Source: CG2-30-40-21 sp043806395
Lineage (GTDB): Bacteria > UBA9089 > CG2-30-40-21
Reading direction: 5' to 3'
NCBI GenBank assembly: GCA_043806395.1
Contig: JAZDHC010000108.1
Span: 1-19,885 of the forward strand
Length of the DNA stretch: 19,885 nucleotides
The notes under the pieces were generated by a model, which was given only the letters and a program-made list of their open reading frames with translations, searched no databases and was not told the origin of the DNA. How positions within the stretch are numbered: the stretch's first letter is position 1; the number at the start of each line of letters is the position of its first letter. The translations under genes and the position numbers were made by a program. Shown one piece after another: positions 6,047 to 18,000 of this stretch.

Positions 6047-9039
6047 TATTTAATTACACCTAATTTTTTATTTATCCGATATTCTTTCCCCTCTTTTGTT
6101 TTTATTGCCACTTGATATAGATATATTCCTGAGGCTATATTATCTAAATGCCAGGTATAGGTATAAACCGGCTGCTGGCAATTAATCTCTTGATACCCAA
6201 TCTCTTTTACCAATTCGCCGGCTATGTTGTATATATTTATCTTTGCATCTAAAAGCTCTTCATTGCAATCAAATCTAATGGTGATACGGTTTGTATTTGT
6301 TGGATTAGGATAGGCAAATACATTGAGGATATTAGATTCAACTTGCTGGCTAAATTCAACCTCTAATGCCTCCTCTTTGCCTAAGATTATGTTTTTTTCA
6401 TTTATTACAGATCCATTTTGTGCTATTTTTATCGTATATTTAGCTGGTAGAAGCCCTTTGAATTCAAAATTACCACTAATATCAGGCTTTGTTGTTGCTA
6501 TCAATCTATCTTCAAGATATAATCCGACAAGCGTATCTTCTTGTAATGCCATTGCTGAAGATAACTTCGTTGCCGTTTTCGCAGGTATCATGCCAGTAAT
6601 TGAGCTTAATCTATAACCTACAGGCAAGGTGAATCTGAAATTCACCATTGGTACCTCTATCTCTGTCCAGATAGAATTCATCACACCTTCTGTCGTAAAT
6701 GCACTGGCATCTACAGTATAAGTCTTACAAGGAAGATGGAATATAGCAAATTTCCCCTCAGTTACCGTAGTAGTAGCCATTGTTTCTATCCCCTTCATAA
6801 CTATAATCATCGGTCCTGTAACAGGTTCATCAAGTAGCGTTACTACTTCACCAGATAATACGGATATTATGATTAATGTTGCCGTCGCAGGTGTTGACCA
6901 ACTGCCGAGATTATCGCAAACAGAGAATGATATGCTGTGCGTACCGACAGCCAATGTGGATGTTCCAAAGCCTGCCAGTTGACTCAATGTGCCGGCAATA
7001 TCAGATTGCCAGAGATAGGCAGTGATGGTGCCGTCTGCATCTGTGCCTGTGCCGACAAAATCAACCGTAGTACCGTAAGTTGCCATGGTTGGTGTAATGC
7101 TGGTTATGCTTGCTGTCGGTGGTTGACTGGGTAACTCGTGAACCGTGATGTAATCCGTTTTAATTATACTAACCGTACCATCTTGTCCTCCAGCTAAAAG
7201 GAAAACAGTGTAAGTTCCTGCATCTTCGTAAGCATGTATTGGATTTTGCACATTGGAATAATCCTCATCACCAAAGTCCCAAAACCAAGTGGTAACAGAA
7301 CCGACTGATAAATCAGTAAAGTTTACTGTAAGCGGACTTATACCAAAAGTAGGGGTACCAATAATATCTACATATAAAGTTACCTCCGGTGCATCTATTA
7401 GTGCTGTTGTTGCTTTTGCTCCCCATTCATCACATACTTCAAACCAGTATTTAAAATCCTTCCCAGTAGGGAGTTTTGTTGGATAGGTATAAATCCCATT
7501 ATCAAAGACACGCATACTAAAAGGGCTGCCGGATATTTCTGCAGTACCTTTTAAGATATGCACTTTAGGGTCAGATTTTGGCAAGTGGTTATCAATATCA
7601 ATGTATTTTATTCGAAAGATAAATTCTGTTAAGGCAGTATCTTTTTCTGGATGCACTCCATCTGATTCATAATTTGGCTCACCCGTCCAGGCAAGTGTAG
7701 GTGAAGTATTGACCACATGACCATTTCTTGTTTCTGTTGGAGTTCCTATTGCTTGTGTATTACAAAAATCATATGCCTCAAAATAGTAGGAATAATCAGT
7801 CCCAGCAGGAAGCGTGATAGACCTTTCAAAAATTGCACCTGTGCTATAACTCCCAGAAACATATGCCATGGTAAACGAACCATAGATTGTATTGTCTTTT
7901 AAGATATGAACCTTAGGATAACCATCTGTTGGTTGGTTATTATCTGCATCCTGATATTTTACTCGGTAAATAAAAGTTGTTTGGTTTGGTATCCCTTCTT
8001 CAGGATGAAGTCCATCAACAATATAATCTGTCTCACCTGTCCAGGCAAGTGTAGGTGAAGCATTGACCACAGGACCATTTCTTGTTTCTGTTGGAGTTCC
8101 TATTGCTTGTGTATTACAAAAATCATATGCCTCAAAATAGTAGGAATAATCAGTCCCAGCAGAAAGCGTGATAGACCTTTCAAAAATTGCACCTGTGCTG
8201 TAACTCCCAGAAACATATTCCATGGTAAACGAACCATAGATTGTATTGTCTTTTAAGATATGAACCTTAGGATAACCTGGGTTTGGTGGATTATTATCTA
8301 TATCTTTGTAGTTTACCCGGTAGACAAAGGTTGTTTCGGTTGACAAACCTTGCTGGGGATAAAGTCCATCAGAGGTATAATTTGGCTCATCTGTCCATGA
8401 TAAAATTGGGATTGAATAAAAGCTACAGTCATCAAAACAGGCTACACTTACTCCAGAACTTCCATTTGGCTTTTGAATACGGCAAGCAAATCTTACATAG
8501 GCAGTCTTTGCAGGTGCAATAGCATTGTTAATTGAAGATTGAGTCCATGACTGATTATCTGAAGTAATCCTTAGATTACTTGAGACAGAACCAATGGGGG
8601 TTCTAGAGGCGTTTAGAAATTCTAATACTACAAATGCCTCTGAGCCAGTTACCCAACCATGGGTAAAAGGTGAATATGGATTTCTATCCGGTTGTTTAAT
8701 CCAGGCAGATGCATTATATATGTTTCCAGATGTGGATAAAAACTCCTGATATGGTGCAGACCACCATGCCAATGTTCCACTATCTGTACCTGTGTAGTTC
8801 CAAAGTCCCTTAGTGCCAGTATGATTTGCAACCCCATTAGCTACACAGCAGGCACCAGCACGACTATCTGCTTTGGCAGATTTCCAATAGCCAGAGTCAG
8901 GAAAGGTACCATTTGAAGTACTTAATTCAAATCCATGGTCACCTAACATCTGTCCAGCACATACAATCTTGGATAAAACACACAATATCGTTGCTATTGC
9001 GAATATTATTAAAATACTTTTCCTATTCATCATGGACAT
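6046..9039 (-). CDS. exported PKD-domain protein with 118-residue repeats and FlgD/sorting-like tail
   Basis: 997 residues. ATG at 9039 is preferred because AAGGA (9046-9050) sits 6 bases upstream; ATGs at 9033 and 9030 are alternatives. A signal peptide ends near residue 28 (KIVCAG). Residues about 30-210 look like a jelly-roll, carbohydrate-binding-type domain (MLGDHGFELSTSNG, aromatic-rich, ends CFDDCSFYS). Three repeats begin at 213, 331 and 449 with WTGEPNY-x-SDG. A PKD domain follows at 554-635 (WFWDFGDEDYSNVQNP, GTYTV), then a PKD/Ig-like domain at 636-725. Two carboxypeptidase-regulatory-like beta domains lie at about 727-900 (SGNFEFKGLLPAKYTI). The last 90 residues (from 907) are FlgD-Ig/sorting-tail-like: AYPNPTNTN, KINIYNIAGELVKEI, SGIYLYQVAIKTKEG. 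In Bacteroidota such tails direct type IX export, but here they may only be a terminal Ig domain. It probably acts outside the cell in binding or attachment. It lies 47 bases after the giant gene, with no terminator between them. Confidence 0.82.
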   Translation of the reverse strand: MSMMNRKSILIIFAIATILCVLSKIVCAGQMLGDHGFELSTSNGTFPDSGYWKSAKADSRAGACCVANGVANHTGTKGLWNYTGTDSGTLAWWSAPYQEFLSTSGNIYNASAWIKQPDRNPYSPFTHGWVTGSEAFVVLEFLNASRTPIGSVSSNLRITSDNQSWTQSSINNAIAPAKTAYVRFACRIQKPNGSSGVSVACFDDCSFYSIPILSWTDEPNYTSDGLYPQQGLSTETTFVYRVNYKDIDNNPPNPGYPKVHILKDNTIYGSFTMEYVSGSYSTGAIFERSITLSAGTDYSYYFEAYDFCNTQAIGTPTETRNGPVVNASPTLAWTGETDYIVDGLHPEEGIPNQTTFIYRVKYQDADNNQPTDGYPKVHILKDNTIYGSFTMAYVSGSYSTGAIFERSITLPAGTDYSYYFEAYDFCNTQAIGTPTETRNGHVVNTSPTLAWTGEPNYESDGVHPEKDTALTEFIFRIKYIDIDNHLPKSDPKVHILKGTAEISGSPFSMRVFDNGIYTYPTKLPTGKDFKYWFEVCDEWGAKATTALIDAPEVTLYVDIIGTPTFGISPLTVNFTDLSVGSVTTWFWDFGDEDYSNVQNPIHAYEDAGTYTVFLLAGGQDGTVSIIKTDYITVHELPSQPPTASITSITPTMATYGTTVDFVGTGTDADGTITAYLWQSDIAGTLSQLAGFGTSTLAVGTHSISFSVCDNLGSWSTPATATLIIISVLSGEVVTLLDEPVTGPMIIVMKGIETMATTTVTEGKFAIFHLPCKTYTVDASAFTTEGVMNSIWTEIEVPMVNFRFTLPVGYRLSSITGMIPAKTATKLSSAMALQEDTLVGLYLEDRLIATTKPDISGNFEFKGLLPAKYTIKIAQNGSVINEKNIILGKEEALEVEFSQQVESNILNVFAYPNPTNTNRITIRFDCNEELLDAKINIYNIAGELVKEIGYQEINCQQPVYTYTWHLDNIASGIYLYQVAIKTKEGKEYRINKKLGVIK
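7687..7923 (-). repeat. near-identical 237-bp DNA repeat, copy in unit 2/3
   Basis: This stretch matches 8041-8277 with 5 mismatches in 237 bases by my alignment (about 98%), at an exact 354-bp offset. It encodes the second half of one 118-residue unit and the first residues of the next. The first half of the units is clearly more diverged, so the identity is local. Confidence 0.9.
8041..8277 (-). repeat. near-identical 237-bp DNA repeat, copy in unit 1/2
   Basis: This is the partner of 7687-7923. The five differences are scattered, and two change an amino acid in the shared motif EYVSGSYS / AYVSGSYS and ITLSAGT / ITLPAGT. The pattern fits a recent duplication or gene conversion inside the gene. 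Confidence 0.9.
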
Positions 9040-9086
9040 TCTTCTTCCTTTTGTACTTGTTTAGTCGGTGAAAGGTAGTTCTTTTA

Positions 9087-12000
9087 TCATCTACCAAGTT
9101 TATGCACCACATACATATTTTCATTACCAGCATCATCTTTTACCTGCAACTCAATAACATACAACTTATCAAGCATGAGGGATAAATCTTGTCTTACAAC
9201 AATAATATTCACAGAGCGTGGTTTTACATTATAGTATGGTACTGATACCGGATTATTTCGATCTACAGGATACCACCTTGTCCAACCTTTCTTTATATTT
9301 TCTACATCAGGCATAGATAGATACTGCCGAGTTTTGCCATCATATATCCGATACCTATATTCTGCAATACCTGAGGTAGTATCTGTAGCTGAAAATCTAA
9401 ACTCTAAGCGAGAAAGAGGGGTAATATTTCCATAATTAATTTGTGGCCCAATTGGAAGGTTTATATCTACAAAGACCCCATCTGACTTAAATTCATTACT
9501 CCATAATCCGGTTTCATTAGCTACCTGTAGATAGATATAATGTATTCCATTAGTTAATGTTGGAGTCGGAGATGTAATTGTCTTACCTTCTAAACTATAA
9601 GTGCCAAAGACAGTAGCAATAACTGTTTCTGCATCTCTTTGTAATTTTGTTATTCTACCACGGTATTGGGTAATATTTGTATGTTCGTCTTGTGCTTTTA
9701 CCTTGAAGGATAATTGATTACCACCCATAGAGATATTATGATATTTCCCTTCACTTTGCAGTTCTAAAATTTCTGGTGGTGATGTATCCACCTTAAAAGG
9801 TCCTGCTACCCCTATGCTTGAAAGACCTGTCCCATTAACAGCTTTAACAAAATAATAAATCGTTGACCCATCAGGCAAAAATAAATTTTTAGTATCAAAT
9901 TCTAACCTTTGTCGTACTGATGTCCAGGGCAATACAGAAGATTTAGCAAGTATCCCTAATTGAGCTGATTGGTTGATAATATTTTCTAATTCTTTTAGGT
10001 CATTATATCTTTTATCTCTACCTAATGTTTTATAGGTTATGTCTATATCTTTTTCATTAGCAATAGCTACTTCATACCCATAGACACTTGACTCTAAATC
10101 AGCAACACTATTCCATCTAAATTTTATGGTAGAGGTAGAAATATTATTTACAGGTATCCATGTATGAATTAAGGCTAAATTGGTAATATTGTTTGGTCTT
10201 GGTGGTGGGGTTTCATCAATGAAACTTACCGCATAGGTAGCCAGATTAGATGTATGACCCATATTATCCTTGGCACTTATTTCAAATATGTACCTACCAT
10301 ATTCTTCTAAAGATAACTCACCAGATAAAAGCAAATTATTTAAGACAATACTATTAGTTTTTTCACTTATGGTCCCTTCCCTTAATATATTTCCTTTTAT
10401 ACCTTTGAGTTTATACGCATATTCACCTATTCCTGATTCTTCCTCAATGGCTTCCCATTCTACCCAAAGATTAACTTTCTCTGGTTGATAAGGGGTAAGA
10501 CCAACCTTCTTAACCTTAATTGTTGGTGGCTTAAAATCTGTTTTTACCACAAAAGACTTGTTTGTTTCAGACCATAATCCTACACCATTTTTTGCCTTTG
10601 CTTCTATGCAATAACCTATATTATTTTTAAGTAATGGTTTTCCATTTTCATCTTGAAGTCTAATGTTCATTGTTCCCATAGGACCAGCAGAACTCCAGTC
10701 TTTTACCACTAATCCAGATGAGGCAAGAACACGATACTGATATTCATCAATGCCAGATTCTATATCATAAGATCGCCAACTGGCAAATAAACGGTCATTA
10801 TTTGATATCCACTTGGTCCCAATATTATCCTCATACGCATAGCCTATATCAATAATAGGTATTATAGGTTTGGTTTTATCTTCAACACTAAGCTGAGATG
10901 TCTGATTAGTGGTGATAATTACTGGAAATCTTGCCTGACGAAAGATATAGTTTCCTGCAGTACCCCTTGCCCGAAGATACATTTTGTATTCTACATTTTC
11001 TCTTACTTCCCATAAGGTTAATAACATATTAAAGTTAGATACCTTATTTCCTAAAGATAGCCAATCTGTAGCTATTGGATAATCAAATATTGGTGGCTCT
11101 AATCTTATTCCATATTCTACTACTTCTTGAGAATACGAACTATCAAAGGAACAACTTATATTAGCATAAGAGAATTTCTTTTCTATAGGAGAGGGAATAC
11201 CACTACATTTGCCAGTAAAGTTTGTAATCTTAGGCACCTGAAGTGCCTCAAATATCTGTGCCTTCTTGGGGTTGTAATAATCCTTGAATTTACATAGATT
11301 ACCGAACTCTAAATCTGGACTTATGGATGCAGGCTCAAGAATTATCTCTTTATAAGCTCCATTTTCTAAATGGGCTATATCTATTTTATTATCCGAGGCT
11401 ATAGGTAACATATATCCGCTATAAGTAGTAGATAACTCATCATAAAGGTCATACAATAATTCATATAATCTTACTCGACACTTATATACCTCATCTAAGG
11501 ATTTAGTAAATTCTGCCCAGGCATCAATGAAATTCTTTTTACGAGCATATATTAATTCTGAAGTTAGCTGTCCTCTTAGAAAAGAAGCATCTTCTATTAC
11601 CCTCTGATAGCCGGCAAATGGGATTTCATTCCATATCTCTAACCCCCAATTTGAAGAATTTTCCTTCCATACCTCATCATCCCACTTAGCTTTTTCAGCA
11701 TTAATATCTTCTGGTTTAAGAGGAGGATAATCCTTTTCAAAATCAGTTTCAGTTATCTTCTTGTCTCTTGCTTTTTTAGCATCATTATATAGATTTTTTC
11801 TAAATTCATATCTTTTTGTTGCTACCGTTATACAATTTGAGGAAGATTCAGAATTTAGGGCTAAGCAAAGTTCATCTCTGTAACTTATAAGTTCCTTCTG
11901 TTTATTTACAGCCGATCCATAACTTTTATCTAAATAATCAAAATATGCTTGATAATAATTCATAAGATTTTCAAAACACTCTGGGTAGAGATTTGATAAA

Positions 12001-15000
12001 CTAATCAAAGAAGGAGTATCAGTACCTTTTGGCTTAAATAACTCATCTATCTTTGCGACTAATTCTTTGTATTTATCTACATGGACTAATACCTCTTGTA
12101 TAAACTTCTTACTGTCTTCATAGGTTTGTTTTGTGGTCTGTTCGTTTGTTTGGACAATATTCTGGTCTAAATCAAATCCTATCTGAATGGTTTTGGTTTT
12201 ATCGTCAAGGGTAATGGTTTCGCATCTCTTTCCTTTTACTGGATTTAATAGCTGTGCTTGTTCTTCTAAGGAAGGTATTTCTTCTAATTTTGGCAATTCT
12301 TCTTGAAGCTTGGAGAATACTTGCTTAGATTGGGCATCAATTACAGGATATTGCTTTTCAAAGGCTGTTTTGTTAATATCCCGGCTGTTTCTTAAATTTT
12401 TTAACATTTTAGCCCTGCTATCCCAGAGAATATTATTAAAAATTTCTCGGCAAACTTCAGGTTTACCCTCAAATTCGTTATACATATTACGCAAATCATA
12501 ATCAGCATCAAGACCAAGTAATGTTACTCCTATTATTTTACTTGTCTGTGAATCTATTTTATAGCTCTCTATCATTGCCCTTTTTGCCTCTGCCAACGCT
12601 TTCTCAAGCAATTCTTTTTCCTTTACCAAGTCATCTTTTGCCTTATCTAATGCTTCGCTAAGATTCTTTTGTGCAGATTCCATAACAGCACGCAAATTTT
12701 TAGCATCAGTTAAGGCATTTGATAGCCTTGAATTCCTACCCGTGCCACCACTTATACCTCTCATACCAAGAGATACCCAGATACTACCCTTAAATATTGT
12801 AACATAGACAGCCTTGACCTTCAAATATGCACCCAAAATAATATCTGCTGTAAATGATGGTGTCGGTTGACAAAGTAATGCACCCTCTACTCCTACATTA
12901 ACTGAGGCTAATCCACCTAATAATGAACCCCAGACCTCACCTGAACAATAGCCACCAAATGTCGGATCTCCTATTGTCTCATACCAAACCATCATATTAA
13001 ACTTCATACCGCCAGACAATACATAAAAATCAAAAGGAAAACTTACTATACCACTTATCATAAAGCCTGGCTCGCCTATAAATATCTCTGTCTTTATATC
13101 TAATGAGCTTAATACCTTTAAGTCAGCACCCCCTAAGATTGCCCAAACTGTCTCTGGTTTAGTATAGACATAGTATTCAAAATAGGCACTGCCTTTAATT
13201 AACTTGATTACATCTACATCTACCCATAAGCCACCCTCTGCATAAAAGGACGGTGACCAGCCGATAGTGAACTTCGCCGCACCACTTATCTTAAGCCCTG
13301 GGTCTGCCATCCGCAGTATCTTGGCATAGCCCAATAGCTCAAAATAATTGCTGGTAACAGTTAATAAGGCATCTACATAGACTAATCCTTCATTGACAAT
13401 TGCTGCCCCGGCAAATAGGTGGGCTGAAAAAAGTATAGGTACTGAAGTACCACATTGTGCCGCTATTATGTCTGAAGGTCTCTTTATATTGTTTGCCGCC
13501 TTGCTTACTACATCACTAAAATTAGGTAAGGCAATATTTTCTACAATTTCTATATCTCTCGCAGTAGGCTTATAAAAGAATCCACCACCAACCTTGTTAA
13601 GGGATATCGGTCCCATCGGGATATTCAACCCACCGGCATAGACAAAGAGACCAAAGCTATCCTTTGAAAATTTACCTACAGCACCACCAGAGATCGTTTG
13701 TAGGTTGAACCCACCGGCAAATAAGACCAAATTGTTTTCATAGATGAAACTACCACCAAAATTTGCTGCCTCTAAATCAAACTGTACATTTTTTATACAA
13801 AGATTAACCGTGTCACTTATCTTATAAACACAAATCTCTTTTGCACTACCTGAGACCGTTTCAGCAATATTTATATCTATATCAGCAAATTTATAATAAT
13901 ACTGAACATCTACAGTTTTTGTACTGGAACCAAGGTGGGAATAAGCTGTTGCATCTTGTGGTGCTTCGCCTGTAAAACCGGCAGGCTTGGTGATACTAAG
14001 GCTTGTTGGAGAGGTAATTATCGTTACACTGCCTATATTACAGGTGATAATATCTACTATCTTAAGACTACCACCCCGAATGTTTCCATAGTCAATACCT
14101 ATATTTGACATATTCCCATTTTTTGGCACCTTAAGGGTAAACCCCTCAAATTTTATTCCACCTGATACATCGTTTGTAACCTTCAGCCCTAAAGCACCAT
14201 TTATATTAAAACATAACCTTTCTTGCTCAACGCTAAATCCAAGAGTATCTACCCCTAAATAGCCAATCTCAAAATCTATCCCAGGATAGCTCTTTTCGTT
14301 GCCACCATTTGCATCCGATACCTTTATCTCTGGTAAAAAGCTCAAAGCACTTGCAGGAATATTTACCCTTGCCAAGTTTATATTGCCATCAAAACCAACA
14401 GGAAAGTCAATTGCTGTTGATTGGCTTGACCAATTACCATTATTCTTAAATTTCACCCCTGCATTTACACTTATCTTACTCTCCTTTGCAACCAATCCAC
14501 TTGCACCAAAGGTTAAATTAAGGGCAATTTGATTCAGATTAATCTGGGCTATATAAAAATCCATTGGAGATCCAGAAGGTGTAACCGTAGCCCCAAATTT
14601 TCCTTCTCCCTTTGAATTTATGGCAAAACTAAATGCTGTTGCCGTAGCTAATTTTAGCGGCTCAGGTAAATCCAGATTACCCGCAATATCACAAAAGAAA
14701 GGTACAGCCCCACCACCATGGAATGCAAATTGGGTGATATTTAAGACCTTCGGGATAATCTCAATTGCTGAACTTGCCGAAAATGTGCCTGAGATAGAAG
14801 GATCTGAGGTAATCTGAAGCCCACTAAATTCTACTTCCTTATCCTCCATTATGCTAAAGCCACCACACAATACTAAGCTAAGGCATGTCTTGTCACTATG
14901 AGTAAAAGAAGTAATCGATATAGCCTTACTGGAGGATACATCATAGAACTTAAAATCTAACCCGAATAAATCGTTTACTACTAAAGGTGCACCCTTTGAA

Positions 15001-18000
15001 CAAGAGATGTCACACTTCTTTATTCCGCCCTTATCTATAACTAAATTATCAATACCAACCCTAAAGTTATTCAAATCCGGTATCGTTAATATGCCATCAA
15101 GTTGCACGGTAATATTCTGTGTTCCCTTTGTAAGTTCAAGCCCAACTGTAAGTGGTGGTCCGGAAATACCGCTTAATTTCTTTATTTCAAACTTAGCTAA
15201 TGCTAAATCTATTATCTTTTGGGCAGTAAAGACAGGTGTTACCGTACCAATTATTCCTTCTGTAGATACCCCCATAGCAAAATGAATAGGATAACAACTC
15301 CCCGCTTCTTTTAATAAATCTGTCTCAACATCGCCTGAAATCTTAAACTTTTTTGCCCCTAAATTAGCCTGTGCACCATTTATCTTCAGGGTTAAAGCAG
15401 ATAAAGAACAACTGCCTATATATCCTTCGGTAGGGCTATGTGTCTCTGTATAACTACCACAAGTAACTGTACCCACAAGCCCTTGCGAGGTTATCCCAAT
15501 ATCCTTAAAGACAATATTCGTCGTGCCTTTGTCGCCTGACAATGTAAATGGCAAATCAAGTTTACCGTCAAGGTTTAATGACCAACTACCATTTGGTGGG
15601 TGACTGTATCTCAGCTCTTCTGCTATTAGTGGTATACCGAGCCGATCATTCAGGTTCAGATTAATCATCGTTGTGGTAACAGAACCAGATACAGGTTCAA
15701 ATTTATCATTAATCACTATATCAACCTGACATTTAACAGTTGGCGTGCCATCCTTATTCCCTTTTAAGGCAGGTATAACGAGATCAGTCATCATGCCTTC
15801 AGTATATATTCTTCTTTTGCCTCCTCCAATGCTTTGAAAATTTACTGTAAGTGAACCCTTGTTATCTCTTATCTGTAGATACGCAATTTCATTGATTGGC
15901 AGAGGAATCTTATCTGGTAATACCCCAAGTCCTGCCTTTACTAATAAATCTTCCCACTTTATCTGTAACCCACTCTTATCTAAGTGTCCATATTCAACCC
16001 CTTGAAACAAGAACCTTGCTGACCCTGTTGAAACACTAACTGTTGACCCTGTTGAAACACTAACTAATGGACTAATCGCAACATTAAATCCATCTTTGAA
16101 TTGTGCCTCTAACTCAACCTCATTATCACCCAACTTTATCTGTATATTACTTGTACCGCTTATGCCCAGTCCAGCAGATGTCAGCTGAACCTGCTGAGGT
16201 AAATTGAGTAATACCCCATAGTCAGCACCTATTTCTGTAATGGTCATGGATGCATTTTGCCTACAACATTCCCATGATAGCTTACTGCCTATGCCTATGA
16301 CCTTAAGGGCAAAGCCTGTATCAAAGGTTATCGTGCCTTTTTGCATAGATGAATCTGCAAAACAATAGCTTACATCATCAAAATTTGCACCAATTGATGT
16401 GTTGTCTTTAAGCTGTAAGGTAGCAGTACCTGTTACATGGATACCAGCCTGATTAAGACTAACGCCCGGGGAAAGCGTAAATCTGGCTAACTCTCCTAAT
16501 GGTATATCAAAAGAAGTTTGTATATTAGCCGTGCCAGATTGGATACCAAATGGACTAAATGCTATCAATAAATCTTCAAATTTTACTGTTGCTTTTGCTA
16601 CATCCTTTATATAAAGACTACCATTTCCATCGGGAATGATTATACCTTGATTATTAAAGGATAGACCTGAAGGTATTTCTAAATCTGTTATCGTCCCCAT
16701 AGGTATTTTAATGCGAGTTTGTATTTCTGCTGTGCCATCTTTTATCTTAAACGATCCAAAACCTATGACAAACTTGTTAAAATTTACCGGTGCAATACGC
16801 TTTTTTCCAAAGCAAGATACTGTTATTGAGCCATCACCCGAGACAAATAGTCCAGCAGAAGTTAAGCTAACAGTTGTAGGCAAATTTAATTTCACAACTT
16901 TTCCTATCGGTATATCAAGCCTTGTGGATATAGCCGCCGTTCCAGAGCGTATCCCAAAAGGCTTAAGTCCTATCAGGAAATCTTCAAAACTTACTGGTAT
17001 AGATGATACATCCTTTAGATCAAGTATACCACCAACTTCTGAAATAGTTATCCCTTCTTTAGTTAATGAAACACCTAAAGGTATTTCCAAACTTGCTACC
17101 TGAGCAATAGGTATTTTAAGGCTATTGAGTATTTCTGCAACGCCAGATTGTATTTCCAAAGAAGGGTTGAAAATTATGCTGAACTCTCTGAAATTTACAT
17201 CTGAAGTATGGCTCTCTCCAAAGCAAGCTACAGTTATCGAACCTGTACCTGAGACAAGTAAACCAACAGAGGTTAAAGTAACACTTGCAGGCAAACCTAA
17301 CTTCACTACATCCCCTATCGGTATATCAAATCCTGTAATAATAGTCGCTGTTCCTGAGAGCACAGAAAGTGGCGAATACATACCCAGCTTAAAATTATCA
17401 AATCCTACCTCCGCTTTTCTACCTGTAACAAATACACTTCCAGTCCCATTGGCTATTATACCTTCCCTGTCAAATGAGATACTTGTGAGCAAGGTAACAT
17501 TTAATTCACCCAGGGTAAAACTGGGTGCAGAGGACAAGGTTATACTGCCTGAGAATGAGCCGTCAGGTTTTATAAGCATATTTGTTAACGGCACTTTCGA
17601 CAAGGCAGGTAAAGAAGGGATAAAGAAGTCAGCATCCGCGTGTAAAGCAAATTCCTGCTTGCTATCACAAATGGAAGCCGCTACCGTAAGCTGCTTTACT
17701 TGTAGCTTAAATATACCGGGGTCAAGTAGACATACGGATGTACCTTTTGTTGATGCCGTGCCAATTAACCCGTTTATTGATACCTTAAATGCCGTATCTA
17801 AATTAAATACTGAAGTGTTGCCAAGTGATTCCGGTAATTTGACTGCACCCGATAACATAAGTTGCCACTTACTATCCACCATGCCAAAGTTCAGCTCTTT
17901 TATCGGCAACAAGCCCTCAAACAAGTCAAATAGTTTATCAGTTAAGTCTTGAGTATGTACAGTACCTGCAAGTAAGGTAGAACGGCTGATGTCCGTCGAA

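Larger units (their letters stand above)
7381..8403 (-). repeat. three tandem 118-residue protein repeats in the PKD protein
   Basis: Units begin at residues 213, 331 and 449 (bases 8403, 8049 and 7695), an exact 354-bp step between units 1, 2 and 3. Each starts with WT(G/D)E-x-(N/D)Y and contains FxYRVxYxDxDN, PKVHILK and YSYYFEAYD-like segments. Unit 3 is shorter and diverged (FKYWFEVCDEWGAKA). The fold is probably an Ig/FN3-type sandwich that spaces the jelly-roll domain from the PKD domains. Confidence 0.85.

Noticed and set aside
8283..8522. Plus-strand open frame of 79 residues and several similar ones opposite the PKD and giant genes
   Set aside because: They are shadows of well supported minus-strand domains, with no start signal and no protein-like pattern.
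9040..9086. Possible terminator or separate promoter between the giant gene and the PKD gene
   Set aside because: The 47 bases hold no hairpin with a T-run and no convincing -35/-10 pair, only the ribosome site of the PKD gene.
16711..17952. Two long plus-strand open frames (130 and 275 residues) opposite the giant gene
   Set aside because: They lie antisense inside the periodic repeat region, where regular codon patterns keep stops away. Neither has a ribosome site or a recognisable domain.
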